A DNA stretch of 64,000 nucleotides, taken from assembly GCA_958295835.1 (NCBI GenBank), contig OY282378.1, positions 3,993,694 to 4,057,693 of the forward strand, read 5' to 3'. Below the pieces are notes generated by a model. The model made no database searches and had not been told where the DNA came from. It saw only the letters and a program-made list of their open reading frames with translations. Shown in pieces: positions 9,022-22,141 of this stretch. Made by a program: the position numbers and the translations under genes. The stretch is from an uncultured Gammaproteobacteria bacterium (GTDB lineage Bacteria; Pseudomonadota; Gammaproteobacteria; HK1). The first letter of the stretch is position 1. Each line of letters begins with the position of its first letter.

Positions 9022-9390
9022 ATGACAAAGAGAGTTCTCATGGTGGGCTGGCATCCAAGCGTCGTGGACTATTCGAAATGGCCGGGTCTCACGCCTGAAA
9101 AGCTCGAAACGGCCCTCAGAGCGGACGAAAGGAAGCTGAATGACCTCGGCTATGATGTGACACTTGGCTTCATCTACAGTGGTGATAGTGCCACCGAACA
9201 ACTGGAGGCGACTTTGAACGAGTCGGCTTTCGATGTCGTCATGATTGGAGCCGGCGTTCGCAAGGATGATGATCATTTTCTGGTCTTCGAAAGACTGGTC
9301 AATGTAGTCCACGAGCATGCCCCCGGGGCTCGCATCGCGTTCAACACGGGCCCCACGGATTCTGACGCCGCCGTACAAAGGTGGGTGTAA
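9022..9390 (+). CDS. Conserved small Rossmann-like hypothetical protein
   Basis: 122 residues beginning MTKRVLMVGWHPSVVDY. It alternates strands and helices like a receiver or Rossmann half-domain, with DVVMIGAGVR in the middle and a conserved tail FERLVNVVHEHAPGARIAFN ending in AVQRWV. I know this type only as an uncharacterised protein family. No catalytic motif is evident. It is a lone gene, convergent with the RNA ligase gene and divergent from sufB. Confidence 0.75.
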   Translation: MTKRVLMVGWHPSVVDYSKWPGLTPEKLETALRADERKLNDLGYDVTLGFIYSGDSATEQLEATLNESAFDVVMIGAGVRKDDDHFLVFERLVNVVHEHAPGARIAFNTGPTDSDAAVQRWV

Positions 9391-9595
9391 GCAAGCGATG
9401 CAACCCGCTGGTGCTGAATGACGTCGATGGCTCCGGAGACTCGATGGCCGGTGGCTGCAATCTGCGAACCGGCTGGCATAGACGCCGCCGACGCCCAAGC
9501 GCCGGATGCCATGCTGCCGTGCTTGCCGGCGATGGAGTCGGCGAGTTCGGAAATGAGGGATTTCGCCGTCTTCGGGTTCGAGCCGATCCGGGCGC

Positions 9596-10651
9596 TCAGT
9601 TGTACTCCGTCCCCCCCTTGCGCGTCAGGTAGTCGCCGGAGACGTTCTTCAGGATGACCCGCCCGAACTCGGCGGATTCCCTCTCCGCCGCGGGTTTCAC
9701 CACCACGCCCTCGCGCACGTGCCTGCCGCCGAGGACGGTCGCGCCGCCGGTGTGCTCGCGCAACGCCGTCTCGCTGAACGGCCCCTCGTAGAGGACGGGA
9801 ACGAGGGGGAACAGGTCGCCCAAGCGTTCCCCGATCTCTCCCGCTTCCAGGTAGCGGCCCCGGCCCGGCGCGCCGAGGTAGGCGTCGAATACGGCGAACG
9901 CCGGGTTGGGCTCGCCGTAGTGCAGATCCTGCACCCCGCGCCCGTATACCTCGCCGAGCACGTAGAACGGCTCTTCCGGCGCGGCGAGCCGGGCCCGCGC
10001 GCGCTCGAACGCGGCCTCGTGGGAGCGCCATGCGCGCACGTAGAGGTTGTTCCGGTTCGCCTCGACGAGCTTGAGCGCGAGGCCCCGATCGGACATGCCC
10101 TTGGACGTGACGATGGGGCCGTGGTCCGGGTGCCAGCCGAGGCAGCACCACGAGCCGTGCAGCTTCTCGGTGATGACCACGGGCTCGCCGACGCGGAGCG
10201 CGTCCGGGTACTTCTTGAAGTTCTCGATGTCGTAGTGCAGCGTCGCCCCGTGCGCCGGCCGGACTTCGCCCTGCATGGCGATGGGGATCGGCGGCTCGTA
10301 CTTCACGAGCTCCAGAAGCTCCGTCACGTCGTCGCCCTCGGCCACCGTCCGGCCGCGGATCGCGCCGTCGCGTACGGGGTAGACGAGGCCTTGGGAGAGC
10401 GCCCCGCGCAGCTTCACGGCCTTGACGCGGTTGTGCCGCTTGCCGGCCAGCTTGCCTTCGAGGCCGAGCTCGGCGATCAGCCAGTCGGGACAGACGGCGC
10501 CTTCCGGGACGTAGGCGGCGAGGTCGCCGTCGGCGAAGGAGCCCTTGCCGACGATGCACCGGAACCCGCCGACGGCCGCGAGTTCCAGGCGGTCCGCGTT
10601 CGGGTGGGGTTCGATGCGCAATGCGTGGATTCGGGATTCGAAGGTGGCCAT
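9596..10651 (-). CDS. RNA ligase, DraRnl (DRB0094) type
   Basis: 351 residues with an N-terminal OB-like domain (PHPNADRLELAAVGG, about residues 15-30) and a C-terminal nucleotidyltransferase. Ligase motif I is ITEKLHGSW with the nucleotidyl lysine, motif III/IIIa is VLGEVYGRGVQDL, motif IV is REGVVVKP, and motif V is VILKNVSGDY. This arrangement matches the Deinococcus DRB0094 family, which seals 3'-OH/5'-PO4 RNA nicks. The substrate here is unknown and no partner repair enzyme is adjacent. Start is the ATG at 10649-10651; the next gene is divergent. Confidence 0.88.
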   Translation of the reverse strand: MATFESRIHALRIEPHPNADRLELAAVGGFRCIVGKGSFADGDLAAYVPEGAVCPDWLIAELGLEGKLAGKRHNRVKAVKLRGALSQGLVYPVRDGAIRGRTVAEGDDVTELLELVKYEPPIPIAMQGEVRPAHGATLHYDIENFKKYPDALRVGEPVVITEKLHGSWCCLGWHPDHGPIVTSKGMSDRGLALKLVEANRNNLYVRAWRSHEAAFERARARLAAPEEPFYVLGEVYGRGVQDLHYGEPNPAFAVFDAYLGAPGRGRYLEAGEIGERLGDLFPLVPVLYEGPFSETALREHTGGATVLGGRHVREGVVVKPAAERESAEFGRVILKNVSGDYLTRKGGTEYN

Positions 10652-10812
10652 GGCTGCTCCGGTCTCGATCGGGTCGATCCGTCAGGATGCGGATAGTATC
10701 GGCCAGGACGCCCCTGTGGCGGGCGAACGTCGCGCGCCGCCGCGGGGCGCGCATCGCCGCGTTGATGCCGATCGGTGTCTTCTCATCGATGGTCTTTCAG
10801 GGAGCCTTGCCG

Positions 10813-11643
10813 ATGACGCCGCCTCATCTCGTCGTGACCGATCTGGACGGCACACTGCTCGACTCGGCCTCGCGGCTCGGCGGCGCGAACCGCCGGGCGC
10901 TCGCAGCCCTGGGCCGCAACGGGACGGTGCGCGTGGTGGCGACGGGCCGTTCGCTCTACTCCGCGCGCACCGTGATGCCCGCGGACTTCCCCATCGACTA
11001 CCTCGTGTTCTCCAGCGGCGCCGGGGTCGTGTCCTGGGCGGACGAGCGGCTGCTTCGCTCGCGGGCGATGGCCCCGCCCGTCGTCTCCGGGCTCGTCGCG
11101 CGGTTGCGCATCCTCGCACTCGACTTCATGGTGCACCACGCGGTGCCCGATACGCACTGTTTCCACTTCTTCCGCTCGACGTGCGGCAACACCGACTTCG
11201 AGCGCCGCATCGAGCGCTACGCCCGCTTCTCGCAACACCTGGGCGACGGGGCGCCCGGGGAGGTCGAGGTGAGCCAGCTCCTCGTGGTCGAGCCGCCGGG
11301 GAGCGCGTCGTGTCTCGCTCTCCTGGCCCGGGAGTTCGAGGACGTGCACGTGGTGCGCACCACCTCTCCGCTCGACCACGCTTCGACCTGGATCGAGCTG
11401 TTTCCGATCGGGGTGTCGAAGTCGCACGCCGCGAACTGGATCCGGACGCGGCACGGGATCGGCCGCGCCCGCACGATCGCCGTCGGCAACGACTACAACG
11501 ATCTCGACATGCTCGAATGGGCGGACCGCGCGTGCGTGGTCTCGAATGCGCCGGCGTCGATGCGTGCGCGGTTCGAGGTGGTCCGGTCGAACGACGATGA
11601 CGGGTTCACGGACGCGGTGCGTCCGTTGCTGCCTGACGGGTGA
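10813..11643 (+). CDS. HAD-superfamily (Cof/IIB-type) phosphatase
   Basis: 276 residues. Motif I is VVTDLDGTLLDS, motif II lies near VVATGRS, and motif IV is TIAVGNDYNDLDML with NAP following, the typical Cof-like IIB subclass. Substrates are likely sugar phosphates or nucleotides; it cannot be narrowed from sequence. The ATG at 10813 has GGAG upstream and puts motif I at residue 8; longer upstream reading frames are non-homologous. The 3' end overlaps the convergent coiled-coil gene by 38 bp. Confidence 0.85.
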   Translation: MTPPHLVVTDLDGTLLDSASRLGGANRRALAALGRNGTVRVVATGRSLYSARTVMPADFPIDYLVFSSGAGVVSWADERLLRSRAMAPPVVSGLVARLRILALDFMVHHAVPDTHCFHFFRSTCGNTDFERRIERYARFSQHLGDGAPGEVEVSQLLVVEPPGSASCLALLAREFEDVHVVRTTSPLDHASTWIELFPIGVSKSHAANWIRTRHGIGRARTIAVGNDYNDLDMLEWADRACVVSNAPASMRARFEVVRSNDDDGFTDAVRPLLPDG

Positions 11644-11995
11644 TCGGCGCGGCCGGCGTTCCCCGGCCCGCGGCGGCATCGTGCATTCCTTCGAGCAGGC
11701 CCCGAATTTCCCCCTGCTCGCGCTCGACCACGGCAAGCCGGCTCTCCATCGAGGACATCCGACTTTCCATCGCGGAAAATCGCTCACGCATGTCCTCCCG
11801 GATCTCGCGCATGTCCTCCCGGATTCCCCCGATCCCGGTGAGTATCAGTGCGGCCAGTGCAACGCCGACCAGCAGGATCGACAACAGCTCCGCGGACAGA
11901 TCCAAACGCTTCCTGCGAGCACCAGCGCCCGATGGCGTCACCCCGTGGTTCGCTTCCAACCTTCTCGCTCCCGGCTGCCCGTCCTCACTCGCCAC
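11606..11995 (-). CDS. Small membrane-anchored coiled-coil protein
   Basis: About 129 residues from a GTG at 11995 next to an AGGAGG; the start is uncertain. A hydrophobic segment (ELLSILLVGVALAALILTG) is followed by heptad-rich IREDMREIREDMRERF and MESRMSSMESRLAVVEREQ. It should be a single-pass membrane protein with a cytoplasmic or periplasmic coiled coil. Similar in design to the protein at 51914-52501. Function unknown. Its 3' end overlaps the HAD gene on the other strand. Confidence 0.55.
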   Translation of the reverse strand: MASEDGQPGARRLEANHGVTPSGAGARRKRLDLSAELLSILLVGVALAALILTGIGGIREDMREIREDMRERFSAMESRMSSMESRLAVVEREQGEIRGLLEGMHDAAAGRGTPAAPITRQAATDAPRP

Positions 11996-12184
11996 CTCCT
12001 GCTTCAAGCGCGCCGGCCGCAAACCCGCCACGCTTCCGGGATGGTACCAAGTTACAATCAGGTCCGTCGCGACTTGTGCCGTGACTCGCGGCGCCCTCGG
12101 TGTCGGAATGCATCCCGGTCCTTGCAGGCCGACGGCTACCGCCATCACTCGAACGGAACATGCGCCGGCCGTGAGGCTCCCGCG

Positions 12185-13054
12185 ATGAAGATAGTCACCT
12201 ACAACATCCAGTACGGCCGGGGCCGCGACGGGCGCTTCGATCTCGACCGTATCGCGGACGCGGTGTCGGGCGCCGACGTGATCGCGCTCCAGGAGGTCGA
12301 GCGCTTCTGGACCCGGTCCGGCGGAGTCGATCAGCCGCGCCTCATCGCCCGCCGCTTTCCCGAGCACCATCCGGCATACGGGCCGGGTGTCGATCTCCAT
12401 CTCGCCGGGGCCGGATCGGGGGAGGAGGGCGCCAGCCGGCGGCGGCAGTTCGGGAACATGCTGCTTTCCCGCACGCCTTTGCTCACGGTGCGCCACCACC
12501 TCCTCCCGAAGTACGGCAGCCTGGGACCGATGAGCCTGCAACGCTCCGCCCTCGAAGCCGTGATCGCGGTACGCGGCGGGCACGTGCGTCTGTACTCGGT
12601 GCACCTCACACACCTTTCGGCCGAGACGCGGCTTCCGCAGGTCGAAGCGCTGCTCGGGGTGCACGTGAATGCGGTCCGAGAAGGTTCGCCGGTTTCGGGG
12701 GGTGGTCTGAGAGAGGAGTGGACGCTGGACGGGATGCCGGCGCCGATGCCGAGGAGCGCGATTCTCCTCGGAGACTTCAACATGGAGCCGGACTCGAAGG
12801 AGTATGAGCGGATCGTGGGACCCATGTCCCCGTACGGCGGCCGGATCACGAACCCGGAAGGCTTCGTCGATGCCTGGATCGAGGCCGGCAACACCATCGA
12901 TGCCGGAGCGACGGCGGAGGTGCAAGGCCGCCCGGCGCGGCTCGACTACTGCTTCGTCAGCGCGGGGCTGAGGGATCGGATCCGTGCCGTCCGTGTCGAT
13001 GCGGACGCCGACGGCTCGGATCATCAGCCGGTCTGGATGGAGATCGACCTCTGA
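12185..13054 (+). CDS. Endonuclease/exonuclease/phosphatase (EEP) family protein
   Basis: 289 residues of DNase I-like fold. Seen motifs: TYNIQYGRGRDG, VIALQEVERFW (metal-binding Glu), LYSVHLTHLSAETRLPQ, ILLGDFNMEPDS (catalytic Asp-x-Asn) and the final GSDHQPVW (catalytic His). No secretion signal is evident. Family members cleave DNA, RNA ends or phosphodiesters; substrate cannot be predicted. Start ATG at 12185. Two tandem copies of GAGATCGACCTCT occur at its stop codon, a small local duplication. Confidence 0.88.
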   Translation: MKIVTYNIQYGRGRDGRFDLDRIADAVSGADVIALQEVERFWTRSGGVDQPRLIARRFPEHHPAYGPGVDLHLAGAGSGEEGASRRRQFGNMLLSRTPLLTVRHHLLPKYGSLGPMSLQRSALEAVIAVRGGHVRLYSVHLTHLSAETRLPQVEALLGVHVNAVREGSPVSGGGLREEWTLDGMPAPMPRSAILLGDFNMEPDSKEYERIVGPMSPYGGRITNPEGFVDAWIEAGNTIDAGATAEVQGRPARLDYCFVSAGLRDRIRAVRVDADADGSDHQPVWMEIDL

Positions 13055-13462
13055 GATCGACCTCTGAGCGGCGACCGTCGGCGCGCCCGTCCCCGGCCAG
13101 CGCCGCAGACGGGCGAGGAACGGTCCGTACAAGCCGGCCACGGTGACGGGTCCCCCCGCTGTCGCGGGAGAAACATTCCGGACGTTCATTCGAGGCTGAA
13201 CGCCGCGAGCGCCAGTTGTACCATCTCCGGCGTCAGGCCCGGCACTTCAACATGACCCTCGTACCCGCGGAACAGGTCGTCTGAGCCCGACAAGGACTTC
13301 CATCAATTCAACGGGTCAGGTGATGTTACATATAAGCGGCACGCCGCTCCGCTCGAAGCCCGCGCCGGCGAGCCCGTCCCGCTCCCGATCCGCAACGGCG
13401 CGTCCGGCCGGCCCGCGTCCGCCGCTTCCCGTGCTCCGGCCTGCCGCTCGTGACCCCCGGGC
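13055..13462. other. Intergenic, with a possible short gene relic
   Basis: 408 bp without a convincing gene. On the minus strand, 13186-13300 can be read as DDLFRGYEGHVEVPGLTPEM and then VQLALAAFSLE before a TGA, with no start codon. It looks like the C-terminus of a lost protein that I cannot identify. The rest shows no recognisable signal. Confidence 0.4.
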
Positions 13463-14842
13463 TCAGGCGCGATAGCGTCGTTCGAGGAACTCGAACACCG
13501 CGCGCAGCGCCATCGCTTCCCCCCCCACGGGCCGGGCCGGCTTCGCGCGAGTCGTCCACGCCATGAGGTCGAAGTGTGCCCACGGGATCTCGTCCGGCAC
13601 GAATGCCTGCAGGAACAGTGCGGCGGTGATCGCCCCGCCGTAGGGCTGGCTCGTCCCGTTCATGAGGTCCGCGACCCTGCTTTCGATGAGCTCGCGGTAC
13701 GGCGCGTGCAGCGGCATTCGCCAGACCTCGTCGCGGACGTCGCGTCCCGCGTTCGCGATGCCGTCGGCCACCGCCTCGTCGTTGGAGAACATCGCAGGCA
13801 GGTCGGTGCCCAGCGCCACGCGTGCCGCGCCGGTGAGGGTCGCGAAGTCGATCATCAGATCGGGCGCATCCGTGGCGCCGTCCGCCAGCGCGTCGCTCAG
13901 CACGATCCGCCCCTCCGCGTCGGTGTTCTCGACCTCGATGGTCAGGCCCTTGCGGGTCGGGACCACGTCGCCGGGCCGATAGGCATTGCCCGCGATCGCG
14001 TTCTCCACCGCCGGCACGAGCATGCGCAGTCGCACCGGCAACCCGGTGGACATGACCAGATCGGCGAGTCCGATGGCATGGGCCGCCCCGCCCATGTCCT
14101 TCTTCATCAGCCGCATACCGCTCGCGGGCTTGATGTCGAGCCCGCCGGAGTCGAAGCACACCCCCTTTCCCACCAGGGTCAGGCGGGGAGCGCCCGAATC
14201 GCCCCAGGTCAGGTCGATGAGCCGCGGCCGGTGGACGCTCGCGCGCCCCACCGCATGGATCGCGGGGTAGCCCTCGTCGAGCAGTGCCTCTCCGGTCACC
14301 ACCCTGAGCTCCGCGCCGTGCCCGGCCGCCAGATCGGCCACCGCGGCGGCGAGATCCTTCGGCATCATGTCGCTCGCCGGGGTGTTGATGAGATCGCGGA
14401 CGCGGGCCACCGCCCTGGCCTGCCCGCGCGCCGTGTCGGCGGCTGCCGCGGACCCGGGGAAGAGCAGCGCGGCCGGTGGCATCGCCTTCCTGTACCGATC
14501 GAAGCGATACGCGGCGAGGGCCCAGCCGAGCGCGGTCCGTTCAAGCCCGCGGGAGGACCATTTCAGGTCGAGGTGATAGGCGCCGGCCGGAATGGCCTCC
14601 GGGACATGTGCGAGCGCCCACGGATCGTCGCCGGCGCCGACACCGGCCAGCACGCTCGCGAGCCTGCCCCCGCGGCCGGGTACGAGGCACGTCGAACCCG
14701 GTTTGGCGGAGAAGCCCGTGCGGCCCACCCAGGCAGACGCCTCCGGCACGGCGTTCGCGCGCCACTCCTCCAGCCGATCGGCTCCAATCGGAACGATGGC
14801 GATCGAATCGGTATCGCGTTCGTTGCGCAGAAGGTCGTCCAT
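13463..14842 (-). CDS. M17 leucyl aminopeptidase family protein
   Basis: 459 residues. The C-terminal catalytic domain has the family signature NTDAEGRIVLSDALA, metal-binding GKGVCFDSGGLDIKP and MKKDMGGAAHAI, and DFATLTGAA. It is shorter than classic PepA and resembles the PepB-like or cytosolic M17 group. It removes N-terminal residues from peptides using two metal ions. It sits alone, divergent from the small YdcH-like gene. The ATG at 14842 gives a normal N-terminal domain. Confidence 0.92.
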   Translation of the reverse strand: MDDLLRNERDTDSIAIVPIGADRLEEWRANAVPEASAWVGRTGFSAKPGSTCLVPGRGGRLASVLAGVGAGDDPWALAHVPEAIPAGAYHLDLKWSSRGLERTALGWALAAYRFDRYRKAMPPAALLFPGSAAAADTARGQARAVARVRDLINTPASDMMPKDLAAAVADLAAGHGAELRVVTGEALLDEGYPAIHAVGRASVHRPRLIDLTWGDSGAPRLTLVGKGVCFDSGGLDIKPASGMRLMKKDMGGAAHAIGLADLVMSTGLPVRLRMLVPAVENAIAGNAYRPGDVVPTRKGLTIEVENTDAEGRIVLSDALADGATDAPDLMIDFATLTGAARVALGTDLPAMFSNDEAVADGIANAGRDVRDEVWRMPLHAPYRELIESRVADLMNGTSQPYGGAITAALFLQAFVPDEIPWAHFDLMAWTTRAKPARPVGGEAMALRAVFEFLERRYRA

Positions 14843-14956
14843 GCTCGGCTCCGGTGGTGATCACGACGGGCGGATGGAGTAGAGCGTACCCCCGGCGCGC
14901 CCGCCGGAATTGGAGTATCGTTCGTCAATCAGGGGGGGATCAGGCAAGCGAATGGC

Positions 14957-15160
14957 ATGACCGACGAAGAGCGCATGCTCATCGAGAAGCTCCAGTCGCT
15001 CAAGATCGAGCATCGTGACCTCGACGACGCCATCGCACGCATGGAGCATGGGCCGTACGTCGATCAGCTCCAGCTTCGCCGTCTGAAGAAGCGCAAGCTG
15101 CAGCTCAAGGACTTCATCGCATTGATCGAGAGCCGGCTGATTCCGGATCTCGATGCATGA
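14957..15160 (+). CDS. YdcH/DUF465 family small helical protein
   Basis: 67 residues: MTDEERMLIEKLQSLKIEHR, then DLDDAI and LQLRRLKKRKLQLKDFI. This is the compact two-helix DUF465 family common in Proteobacteria, function unknown, possibly dimeric coiled coil. The length is as expected. It precedes pduO by about 130 bp on the same strand. Confidence 0.85.
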   Translation: MTDEERMLIEKLQSLKIEHRDLDDAIARMEHGPYVDQLQLRRLKKRKLQLKDFIALIESRLIPDLDA

Positions 15161-15289
15161 GCGGCCCCGCCGGTCCCCTCGGCCGCGTATCGGTCGAGGC
15201 GTCCGCCGGCGGTCACGGCCTGATTGCGCATGATGCGATCCTGACCATCCGACGCCGCGCCATCGTCGTCCAGCAAGGTATCCGTCTCC

Positions 15290-15850
15290 GTGGGAAATCG
15301 ACTGTCACGAATCTATACGCGCACCGGCGACGACGGCACCACCGGACTCGCCGACGGCCACCGAGTGGCCAAGGACTCGCCCCGGGTCGCATCGATGGGG
15401 GATCTCGACGAGCTGAACGCCAATCTCGGGGTCGTTCTCGCCAATCCGCTCCCGGACGCTATCCGCGAAACCCTCACCGACGCGCAGCACGCGCTGTTCG
15501 ACATCGGCGGCGAGCTCGCGATGCCGGCCGCCGGCATCATCGATGATGCCCGGGTCGAGGCGCTCGAAGCCGCTCTCGATGCCCTCAATGCCGGACTGCC
15601 GCCGCTCAGGGAGTTCATTCTGCCGGGCGGCGGGTCGGGCGCCGGCGCGGCGCACGTCGCCCGTGCCGTGTGCCGCCGCGCCGAGCGAGGGCTCGTCGCG
15701 CTGGCGCGAGACGAGCCCGTGAACGAGGCGAGCCGCCGGTACGTCAACCGTCTGTCGGACTACCTGTTCGTCGCGGCGCGTGTCCTTGCCCGCGCCGAAT
15801 CGGGAGAGGTTTACTGGAAGCATGAGCGGAGCCGCGGGTCGTCGGCGTAG
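15290..15850 (+). CDS. PduO-type cob(I)alamin adenosyltransferase
   Basis: 186 residues, normal for PduO/MMAB. Motifs: RIYTRTGDDGTTGLADG at the N-terminus (ATP site), MGDLDELNANLG, FILPGGGSGAGAAHVARAVC with RRAERG, and NRLSDYLFVAAR. It transfers the adenosyl group of ATP to cob(I)alamin to make coenzyme B12. The start is a GTG at 15290. The 3' end overlaps the convergent gluQ gene by 40 bp. No other cobalamin genes are nearby. Confidence 0.93.
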   Translation: MGNRLSRIYTRTGDDGTTGLADGHRVAKDSPRVASMGDLDELNANLGVVLANPLPDAIRETLTDAQHALFDIGGELAMPAAGIIDDARVEALEAALDALNAGLPPLREFILPGGGSGAGAAHVARAVCRRAERGLVALARDEPVNEASRRYVNRLSDYLFVAARVLARAESGEVYWKHERSRGSSA

Positions 15851-16803
15851 CCGGGCGCCGGCGCAGTGCGCCGGCGCGGGACCCGTGTACGGTTCCAGCC
15901 GGCGATCGCCCAGGAGATGACCTCGGCGGCGGGAGCCCGGGCGAGATCGCGCGGTGGACCCTGTCCGAGGAATTCGAGCGCGTCCACGAGCACCGCGCCG
16001 GGCGGGTCGACGGCGACCGGCCGTGCGAGATTCTGCTTGCTGAGCTTGCGTTCGTTCGCATCGACCGCGATGGGGAGATGCGCGTACTCGGGGGTCGGAA
16101 GCCCAAGGGCGCGTTGAACCAGAATCTGGCGTGGGGTCGACTCGAGCAGATCGCAGCCACGTACCACTTCGGTGATTCCCTGCTCGGCGTCGTCCACCAC
16201 CACCGCGAGGTGGTAGGCGACGACCCTGTCTGCACGAAACACTACGAAATCGCCGACCTCCTTCTCCATGCTTTGCGTCATGAGCCCCTGGAATGCATCG
16301 TGGAACCCGATGTTCCCGGCCGGGACGCGCAGCCGAACCGAACGCGCCGAGCGTCCCGGGGGCAGTCCCTCGCGGCAGGTGCCCGGATAGACGCCTTGCG
16401 CCAGATCGCGGCGCGAGCAACCGCATTCGAATGTCCAGCCCTCATCCGCGAGGGTGTCGAGCGCTTCGGCGTAGGCATCGGTGCGCCCGCTCTGGCGCAT
16501 GACCTCGCCATCCCGGTGCATCGCAAGCCGATCGAGATCATGCAGGATCGAATCGACGGCGCCGGCCGCGTTGCGAGGGGTGTCCAGATCCTCGATACGC
16601 ACGAGCCAGCGTCCACCACGCTCGCGGGCGTTCAGCAGGCTTCCGAGCGCCGCGACGAGCGAGCCGAAGTGCAACGAACCGGTCGGGGACGGGGCGAAGC
16701 GGCCGCACACGGGAGGCCGGTCGGAGGGCGGAGCAGCAATCAAGGGAGGCGGTGCCGGTGACGGGTGGAGGAGGGCGTACAGCGACGCCGCCGACGTGGA
16801 CAT
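15811..16803 (-). CDS. gluQ: Glutamyl-Q tRNA(Asp) synthetase
   Basis: 330 residues: a GluRS catalytic core without an anticodon-binding domain. HIGH-like motif PSPTGSLHFGSLVAAL; KMSKS-like region ANERKLSKQNLA; zinc ligands in FECGCSRRDL and YPGTC. It attaches glutamate to queuosine in the tRNA-Asp anticodon. An N-terminal extension of about 30 residues precedes the core (VCGRFAPSPTG). Located directly downstream of dksA on the same strand, the order common in gammaproteobacteria. Confidence 0.94.
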   Translation of the reverse strand: MSTSAASLYALLHPSPAPPPLIAAPPSDRPPVCGRFAPSPTGSLHFGSLVAALGSLLNARERGGRWLVRIEDLDTPRNAAGAVDSILHDLDRLAMHRDGEVMRQSGRTDAYAEALDTLADEGWTFECGCSRRDLAQGVYPGTCREGLPPGRSARSVRLRVPAGNIGFHDAFQGLMTQSMEKEVGDFVVFRADRVVAYHLAVVVDDAEQGITEVVRGCDLLESTPRQILVQRALGLPTPEYAHLPIAVDANERKLSKQNLARPVAVDPPGAVLVDALEFLGQGPPRDLARAPAAEVISWAIAGWNRTRVPRRRTAPAPGYADDPRLRSCFQ

Positions 16804-16885
16804 GAGCCGCGGGGGGGTTCGCCGGAGACGTGCCGGCGGCGGAGCGCTACCGGCTTGAAGACCGGCGATGGATCGGGGCGCAGCC

Positions 16886-17317
16886 TCAGCCCATCTGCCT
16901 TTCGCGGATTTCTTCGAGGACCTTGCAGTCGTAGCACAAGGTCGCAGTCGGGCGCGCTTCGAGGCGCCGGATGCCGATCTCGATCCCGCACGCTTCGCAG
17001 TAGCCGTAGTCGCCGCCGTCCAGCGACACGATGGCCTCGTCGATCTTCCTGATGAGCTTGCGCTCGCGGTCACGGGTTCTCAGCTCGAGGGTGAACTCCG
17101 ATTCCTGTGTGGCGCGATCGTTGGGGTCGGGGAAGTTCGCCGCCTCGTCCTGCATGTGGTGCAGCGTGCGGTCGACTTCCTCCATGAGCTTGTGCTTCCA
17201 GTCGAGCAGGATTCCCCGGAAGTGGGCGATCTGCGCGTCGTTCATGTACTCCTCGCCCCGCTTCGGCTTGTAGGGCTTGAAGTCGAGCACGCCCGACACG
17301 TTCATATCGGCTGGCAT
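16886..17317 (-). CDS. dksA: DksA, RNA polymerase-binding (p)ppGpp cofactor
   Basis: 143 residues with the coiled-coil tip DPNDRATQESEF (acidic DxxDxA motif) and the zinc finger CEACGIEIG...CYDCKVLEE. DksA enters the RNA polymerase secondary channel and mediates the stringent response. The ATG at 17317 is preceded by AGGAG at a suitable distance; a TTG six codons upstream was not chosen. It lies upstream of gluQ by 82 bp and probably shares its transcript. Confidence 0.95.
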   Translation of the reverse strand: MPADMNVSGVLDFKPYKPKRGEEYMNDAQIAHFRGILLDWKHKLMEEVDRTLHHMQDEAANFPDPNDRATQESEFTLELRTRDRERKLIRKIDEAIVSLDGGDYGYCEACGIEIGIRRLEARPTATLCYDCKVLEEIRERQMG

Positions 17318-17448
17318 CGTATCCGCTCCTGACAATCACGTACTCGGTCAGGCTCCGAACGGTGGTGGGCGCAGAGTCCATTCGGCCGGATCACGGCGGG
17401 CGAACAGCGGCTCGGCGCCCGAACAGGGGCGCGTGTATACCCAAAAAA

Positions 17449-18306
17449 TCAGCGGCGCGCAATTCGATCGCGAATGCCTTGTCTGCCCCCGGCGGCGGCA
17501 GGCGGTGCGGCGCCCGTATCGCCATCGAGCTGCTCCACCCACATCGCGGTCGCGCCGGCGACGGCGCAGGGAATGACGAGGAAGTTGAGCACCGGGACGG
17601 CCAGCGCGGCCATCACCGCGCCGCCGAAGCCGAGGCTCAGCAGACGCCTCTCGCGCAAACGCGCCCGGAGCTCGTCGAAGTCGTTCCCGTGGTTCGCCAT
17701 GGGATAGTCCACGTAGGTGACGGCGAGCATCCAGGCGCCCACCGCCATCCACACGATCGGCGCCACCACGTTGATCCCCGGGATGAGGAACAGCACCAGA
17801 GGCGGCAGTGATCGGACCGCCACATACGCGAGCTTGCGCACTTCTGCGACGAAAGTCGCTCCGAGCCCCGTGAGCAAGGCTCGCCAGCCACTGCCGGCGG
17901 ACGGCGGCGCGCGGCCGGTCAGATGACGCTCGACCGCCTCGGCCAGCAGGCCGTTGAACGGCGCCGCGATGAAGCTCGCGATGAGGTTGAAGGTATAGAA
18001 GCCGGCCATGAGCACTGCGAGGACGAAGACCGGTACCAGAATCCAGGCGAGGAAGTCGAGCCAGCCCGGAAGCATGGCTTCGGTGAAGCCGCCCAGCCAC
18101 GCAGCACCGAAATAGATGACGGCGGTGAACAGGCCGGTGTTGATCAGCAGGGGCACGACGACGTAGCCCCGGATGCCGGGGCGCGTCACGATGGCAAAGC
18201 CACGCGCGAAGTACAGCGCCCCGCTCACCGGGTTGTTCCGCCTGCGGCAAGGCGGCTGCGCGGCCCAGGTCGGGGGGCTCGGTGATGTGGCCGTCGCCTT
18301 GGTCAT
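17449..18306 (-). CDS. cysZ: CysZ-like sulfate permease / EI24 membrane protein
   Basis: 285 residues with about five hydrophobic segments, among them YVVVPLLINTGLFTAVIYFG and LNFLVIPCAVAGATAMW, plus FNLIASFIAAPFNGLLAEAVE, the hallmark of the EI24/CysZ family. It carries sulfate into the cytoplasm for cysteine synthesis. It is divergent from smc. A proline-rich N-terminus of about 25 residues precedes the conserved part, so the true start may be slightly downstream. Confidence 0.88.
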   Translation of the reverse strand: MTKATATSPSPPTWAAQPPCRRRNNPVSGALYFARGFAIVTRPGIRGYVVVPLLINTGLFTAVIYFGAAWLGGFTEAMLPGWLDFLAWILVPVFVLAVLMAGFYTFNLIASFIAAPFNGLLAEAVERHLTGRAPPSAGSGWRALLTGLGATFVAEVRKLAYVAVRSLPPLVLFLIPGINVVAPIVWMAVGAWMLAVTYVDYPMANHGNDFDELRARLRERRLLSLGFGGAVMAALAVPVLNFLVIPCAVAGATAMWVEQLDGDTGAAPPAAAGGRQGIRDRIARR

Positions 18307-18625
18307 GGCGGTCCGAATCTCAGGTCCGACATACCTTGATTGTTCCGAAGAAGGTCCAGGCGCGTGCGCGGCACGCGGCCGCACGGTCGCTGATCGGGGA
18401 GAGTGTACCGTGCGCTCTGTCGTCGTACCTCATGCGCCCGCTCGCAGCGATCCGGGACCGGCTGCGGACACGTCCGGGAGGCATTGCCGCGGAAGGGGCG
18501 GGGATGGGGCGCCGGGTGCGGGGTGCGCGACCGAGGCCGCTCCATGACGGGGCATTTCTGCGAACGCGCGTCATGGCGTACCATTCGTCCATGCGCGCGA
18601 GCGTCGGTTCCAGGCACCTCGGCTG
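18307..18625. other. Divergent intergenic region cysZ / smc
   Basis: 319 bp between divergent genes, presumably holding both promoters. No clear operator, hairpin or RNA gene was recognised. Confidence 0.5.

Positions 18626-22141
<3,516 letters not shown>

Noticed and set aside
9391..9595. Small frames between the Rossmann-like gene and the RNA ligase gene
   Set aside because: Short, no start signals and no family resemblance; treated as intergenic.
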